Positions 6,085 to 9,187 of a stretch of 9,187 nt of DNA are shown here, one piece after another. This DNA comes from Desulfocapsa sp. (lineage in GTDB: Bacteria; Desulfobacterota; Desulfobulbia; Desulfobulbales; Desulfocapsaceae): NCBI GenBank assembly GCA_030635405.1, contig DAOVZA010000052.1:1-9187 (forward strand). Reading direction: 5' to 3'. The position numbers and the translations under genes are program-made. The notes under the pieces were generated by a model. The model saw only the letters and a program-made list of their open reading frames with translations, was not told where the DNA came from and made no database searches. The stretch's first letter is position 1. Every line of letters begins with the position of its first letter.

Positions 6085-7890
6085 TTATTGAACCTTCCAA
6101 TCGTCTATCTGTTTCTTGTTTTTTTCTTTGAGTTGATTTAAAATATCCATTTCTTTTTTTAAAGTCGGATCATTTAGCATTGCCATTTCGTTTGCAAAAT
6201 GGGTTGAGAAGATATTAAATAGTTTCTGATACCCTTCGGATACTTCAAGTGGGCAGGAACGCCTTTCCCACGTTTGTATTTCTGCTCGTTCAGGTCGAAA
6301 ATCAGGGTTTACTAATCCTCTTTTGAAATAGGGAAAGCAGGGTACCGGTTGTGTGATTTTGTCATTGCATCCTTTTCTGCTGTCGAGCAGCCAATTTTTA
6401 AGAACTGACACATATTCACTGAGAAGAGCAGCTTTTTGAATCCCCTTGTTGTCCCAGTATGTTGCATCTTGGTCAAATTGAATACTCTCACTGCTGGTTG
6501 AACTATTCCCACTTCGATCTTCGTAGGATACAGTCAGTTTGATGGGATTATTTGAATGTCCATTCTTTTTTAATTTCACAAGAACCACACCGCCACGCAC
6601 TTCTTCATCCTCTGTGCTACTTGGAAAAAGAGTGTTAATCTGCATCATTTGCCCTGTGCTAAGATTAGCTTCCGGTGATCCAAAAACTCCTTCAATTGTA
6701 TAATCATCACTTGAGAGTTGCAGTTTTAGATTAAAAACCAGGGGAGTTACCATAAAATCAAATTCTCCATCCAATCGCCTGGTGAAATCTTCACTGGAAT
6801 GCACTGCATAATAATTAGCACCTCTGATTTTGGTGATGTGTTCAATGAGGTCAGGATTAAAATCAACTCCTATTCCAATGAAACTGGTGAAAATGTTTTT
6901 TTCTGATGCCTCCTGAACCGTATTGAAAAGTCCGCCTTTACTAAGTGTGCCACGGTTTGGCATGGCATCAGTGAGGAAGATAATACGGTTTTCATAGATA
7001 CTTGGATCTTTTAACGCGTGACTGATCGCTGAGAATTGTTCAACGCCCTGATACAAACCTGCACTCATATTGGTTCCACCGCGAGGTTTCAGATCAAGAA
7101 TGTGTCTGGATATGGCCTCCATGTTTGTTGAGCCAACCTCTCGCATAGGTTTGGCGAGATATCCCTGGTTGTCAAAGAGAACCATACCAAAACGATCGGA
7201 GTCTTTGAGGTGATCAAGCATGCTGACAATTGCCTGGTTGGCGACTTCCATTTTACTTTTAGGCCTTTCTTTACCCTTATTGTTTTGGGGATTGTCATAA
7301 TAGTAGGAGTTGAAGGGTGCAGACATGGACCCTGAAATATCGAGTACAACAACCAGGTTTAATTTCTTTCTCTGGAAACTCTCCTCGGTAAGCCCAGAAT
7401 TCAGCCCGATAGAGAGATAGTAGTTGGTCTCACCAGAAAACAAATCTTTACTGACACCTCGTGCATAGGACGGGCAGAAGAGAGTCTCACAACTCTTCGT
7501 TTTTCCTGTATCGAAGGTGTAGTCATAGAAGAGCCCTTCGTAGGTGAGAGAGGAATAGCGAGGTAGGTACCCCTCTTTCAGGTTCTGAAAAAAGTTGTCA
7601 GAATCCTTGGCTCCTCCAACTGAAAAACCGATACTGTCGGCCATAGGACTTGGAGCAGCGCTCATTTTCATAGACTCTGTTCTCATAACCGTGGCAGGTA
7701 AAGCCATTGATTTTGAAAGTATCCCTGGTTGGCCTATCCTGGAATCTTGTGGAAGATCATATGCATACTCCCAGTCATCAATTTTTTCTTTTTCCTCATC
7801 CTCCACAATTGATGTTGTGTTACTGATTCCGGTTCCTAAGCCCAGAAGACAGAGAGTGAATAATCCAATTGTTTTTTTTGCAGGTAACAT
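6085..7890 (-). CDS. Exported von Willebrand factor type A (VWA) domain protein
   Basis: The 601-residue protein starts at ATG 7890 with GGAG (7900-7897) 6 nt upstream. Residues 1-25 form a probable Sec signal peptide (MLPAKK then IGLFTLCLLGLGTGIS). No lipobox cysteine is placed for lipoprotein processing, so a soluble periplasmic or secreted protein is expected. The stretch after the signal resembles the N-terminal region of YfbK-like VWA proteins (NLKEGYLP at 103-110 and YEGLFYDYTFDTG at 117-129). The VWA domain spans about 178-380 with a complete MIDAS metal site: D184, S186 and S188 in LDISGSMS, T273 in GGTNMSAG and D308 in LTDAMPN. The C-terminal 220 residues hold a beta-rich region and a Lys-rich helical end (KKEMDILNQLKEKNKKQ). 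Cysteines at 134, 139, 508, 518 and 546 could form disulfides after export. The gene is monocistronic here and divergent from the STAS-PilZ gene. Ligand and function are not predictable. Confidence 0.85.
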   Translation of the reverse strand: MLPAKKTIGLFTLCLLGLGTGISNTTSIVEDEEKEKIDDWEYAYDLPQDSRIGQPGILSKSMALPATVMRTESMKMSAAPSPMADSIGFSVGGAKDSDNFFQNLKEGYLPRYSSLTYEGLFYDYTFDTGKTKSCETLFCPSYARGVSKDLFSGETNYYLSIGLNSGLTEESFQRKKLNLVVVLDISGSMSAPFNSYYYDNPQNNKGKERPKSKMEVANQAIVSMLDHLKDSDRFGMVLFDNQGYLAKPMREVGSTNMEAISRHILDLKPRGGTNMSAGLYQGVEQFSAISHALKDPSIYENRIIFLTDAMPNRGTLSKGGLFNTVQEASEKNIFTSFIGIGVDFNPDLIEHITKIRGANYYAVHSSEDFTRRLDGEFDFMVTPLVFNLKLQLSSDDYTIEGVFGSPEANLSTGQMMQINTLFPSSTEDEEVRGGVVLVKLKKNGHSNNPIKLTVSYEDRSGNSSTSSESIQFDQDATYWDNKGIQKAALLSEYVSVLKNWLLDSRKGCNDKITQPVPCFPYFKRGLVNPDFRPERAEIQTWERRSCPLEVSEGYQKLFNIFSTHFANEMAMLNDPTLKKEMDILNQLKEKNKKQIDDWKVQ

Positions 7891-7942
7891 TCTTTTCTCC
7901 AGTAGAGTGGTTGTTAATAGCTTTCATGGAGTGTGACGGACT

Positions 7943-7971
7943 GCTATATCTTTTGTGTCGTTGATCCGCAA
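7943..7971 (-). promoter_or_regulatory. Candidate promoter for the VWA gene
   Basis: On the minus strand TTGCGG (7971-7966) and TATAGC (7948-7943) are separated by 17 bp and lie about 55 bp upstream of the VWA start codon. The match is 4 of 6 in each hexamer with ideal spacing. Confidence 0.4.
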
Positions 7972-8446
7972 TTTTTAATGGAAAAACCGAATCAATTAAC
8001 ATAGAAAGTGTCTAATTTATTAGATTTTGTTACTAGTTTTTACTTTTTATTATTTTGTAATTATGTTTAATGTTTTGATATTAAACATAATTCTTGTTTG
8101 ATGTTATGGTGGTATGGTTATTGCTTAAATAGCCTGTGCCGGGTTGGTGAGGAATCAGAAAAAACCAATGAAAATGTTTTGTTTGTTTTAAAAATACTTG
8201 TCGGTGGGGAAGTTGAGCGGATATGTAATCTCCGTTATGGCATTATAATGATTATGGACGTAGAAGGCGTCCTTATAAAACAGGTAAGTTGTTTTGTGAA
8301 ATGACCTGAAATCACCATATTACAGTTGTTTTAGATATTTTGGCCGAGGGAATTAGCCAACAACCTGATCTCGCTTGTATTGCAATAATTTTTCTGGTAA
8401 CATTCCCTCAGGCACCTTTACTCATTAACTTCTTGTGGTTTGTCGT
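7972..8446. other. AT-rich intergenic region with several palindromes, no convincing gene
   Basis: The 556 bp between the VWA and STAS-PilZ starts holds no ORF with a ribosome site or recognisable product. It contains palindromes at 8011-8024 (TCTAATTTATTAGA), 8059-8092, 8241-8250 (CATTATAATG) and 8378-8387 (TATTGCAATA), and a GGACG/CGTCC hairpin near 8257-8273. GAGGGAAT at 8346-8353 is repeated inverted as ATTCCCTC at 8402-8409. I found no GEMM (c-di-GMP) riboswitch core and no clear promoter for the STAS-PilZ gene. Confidence 0.6.
8059..8092. repeat. 13-bp perfect inverted repeat, possible operator
   Basis: AATTATGTTTAAT (8059-8071) is repeated exactly inverted at 8080-8092 with an 8-bp spacer. 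The arms are AT-rich, so as RNA it would be a weak hairpin; the two-fold symmetry fits a dimeric DNA-binding regulator better. It lies upstream of both divergent genes. Confidence 0.45.
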
Positions 8447-9187
8447 ATGAAAATAAATACAGAAATTGTTCAAAATGCTTTTATCGTCACCTGCGAAGGT
8501 GCGAGGCTTGATGCGTCTTTCGCACAGACGTTTTTTACTTCTATGCAGGGTTTTATAAAGAAAGGGCATATGAATATTGTGCTTGATCTGTCAAATGTTG
8601 AGTTTGTCGACTCTTCGGGTCTTGGGGCTATCGTTCGCTGTCTCAAAGAGATTGGTGGACAGGGACAGCTGGTACTTTGCGGTGTGAACGAAATGGTTCT
8701 CAGTCTTTTACAGATGACCCATCTGGATAGTGTATTTATTCAGGCGAAGGACCGTACTGAAGCAATGATGAAACTTATAGAGGAAAATAAAAAGAAAAGT
8801 CTCATTAAGAAAAGAGTTGAGAAGCCCGCCGCCACTCCACCTAAGGTAACTGGTTTTGATGAAGCTCTACTTGCCTCTCTTAGTATGGAAGGTAGTGGAG
8901 ATGTACAGGATGTAACGAGTTCTGAAAGGCGAAAGCATCGCCGAATTATAAACAAGCAGATCTTAAGTGATGACATTATTGTTCACTGTACCAATACCAG
9001 CACAGGGAAGCGTACAACTGCCGTTGCTTTGGATATTTCGCCAGGTGGGCTCCTTGTAGTTTCACCATCTAAACTAATGGTTGGTGATCAGTTTCTCATG
9101 GAGGGGCGCATTGGTCTTAATTTTAGATTTAAAGAGCATGCTATTGTCAGAAATAGTAGAGACGGGAAGTATGGTTTTGAGTTTCTC
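8447..9187 (+). CDS. STAS domain-PilZ domain fusion protein (C-terminus beyond window)
   Basis: From ATG 8447 there are 247 codons open to the window edge. Residues 1-110 form a STAS domain of the anti-sigma-factor-antagonist type, with the hallmark DLSNVEFVDSSGLGAIV (47-63). S56/S57 sit where SpoIIAA-like proteins are phosphorylated by their kinase partner. A charged linker (112-158) rich in K, E and P follows. Residues 160-247 begin a PilZ domain with the c-di-GMP-binding RxxxR in ERRKHRR (160-166) and DxSxxG as LDISPGG (195-201); YGFEF (242-246) fits its late strand. The likely role is cytoplasmic partner-switching signalling that responds to c-di-GMP. The start is the first ATG, but no Shine-Dalgarno is visible; an in-frame GTG at 8435 is equally unsupported. 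No kinase or phosphatase partner is in view. Domain calls are firm; pathway is inferred. Confidence 0.85.
   Translation, partial: MKINTEIVQNAFIVTCEGARLDASFAQTFFTSMQGFIKKGHMNIVLDLSNVEFVDSSGLGAIVRCLKEIGGQGQLVLCGVNEMVLSLLQMTHLDSVFIQAKDRTEAMMKLIEENKKKSLIKKRVEKPAATPPKVTGFDEALLASLSMEGSGDVQDVTSSERRKHRRIINKQILSDDIIVHCTNTSTGKRTTAVALDISPGGLLVVSPSKLMVGDQFLMEGRIGLNFRFKEHAIVRNSRDGKYGFEFL

Noticed and set aside
7840..7890. Lipoprotein signal on the VWA protein
   Set aside because: The cysteine at residue 14 sits inside the hydrophobic core and is not preceded by a lipobox; an ordinary Sec signal fits better.
8098..8304. A 68-codon plus-strand frame in the intergenic region
   Set aside because: It begins with a TTG that has no ribosome site and gives an unremarkable translation in AT-rich sequence; treated as chance.
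8305..8446. c-di-GMP riboswitch or sigma-54 promoter upstream of STAS-PilZ
   Set aside because: The GEMM core was not found. The TGGCC...AGC stretch at 8341-8357 has 12 rather than 10 bases between the GG and GC elements.
8740..8976. Minus-strand 78-codon frame
   Set aside because: It is antisense to the STAS-PilZ gene, whose linker and PilZ motifs are in the opposite frame.

Overview
The window reads as a chromosomal segment of an anaerobic bacterium with Wood-Ljungdahl (reductive acetyl-CoA) chemistry, most likely a Desulfobacterota member of the Desulfobulbales type. This placement is an inference. It rests on an RACo-type corrinoid-protein activator next to an AcsE-type methyltetrahydrofolate methyltransferase, a class II DAHP synthase, and a STAS-PilZ regulator. 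I see no insertion sequence, phage gene, CRISPR array, tRNA or rRNA.

Left part (1-962). A ribosomal protein L11 methyltransferase gene (prmA) runs on the minus strand and leaves the window at base 1, missing only its last residues. It is divergent from the RACo-like gene, and the two best promoter candidates share one -35 region (903-909).

Central plus-strand cluster (about 960-5937). The order is an RACo-like 2Fe-2S/ASKHA activator; an AcsE-like methyltransferase with its own good promoter candidate and ribosome binding site; a 182-residue protein resembling the N-terminal domain of type I restriction HsdR subunits but with a degraded nuclease motif; and a complete class II DAHP synthase. 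RACo proteins use ATP to return inactive Co(II) corrinoid protein to Co(I), and AcsE loads the methyl group from methyl-tetrahydrofolate onto that Co(I), so the first two genes serve consecutive needs of the same carrier. The corrinoid protein and the CODH/ACS genes are not in the window. A perfect 13-bp hairpin separates the methyltransferase from the HsdR_N-like gene, which sits 38 bp ahead of the DAHP synthase gene.

Convergent junction (5938-6084). A composite inverted repeat of about 110 bp lies between the DAHP synthase gene and the next gene on the minus strand. It could be a bidirectional terminator or a small REP/MITE-like element.

Right part (6085-9187). A secreted von Willebrand factor A protein with an intact MIDAS metal site is encoded on the minus strand. 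A 556-bp AT-rich intergenic region with several palindromes separates it from a divergent gene encoding a STAS domain fused to a PilZ (c-di-GMP-binding) domain, which is cut off by the window end.

The least explained items are the HsdR_N-like pseudonuclease inside a one-carbon/corrinoid locus, the STAS-PilZ fusion, and the palindrome at 5946-6055.
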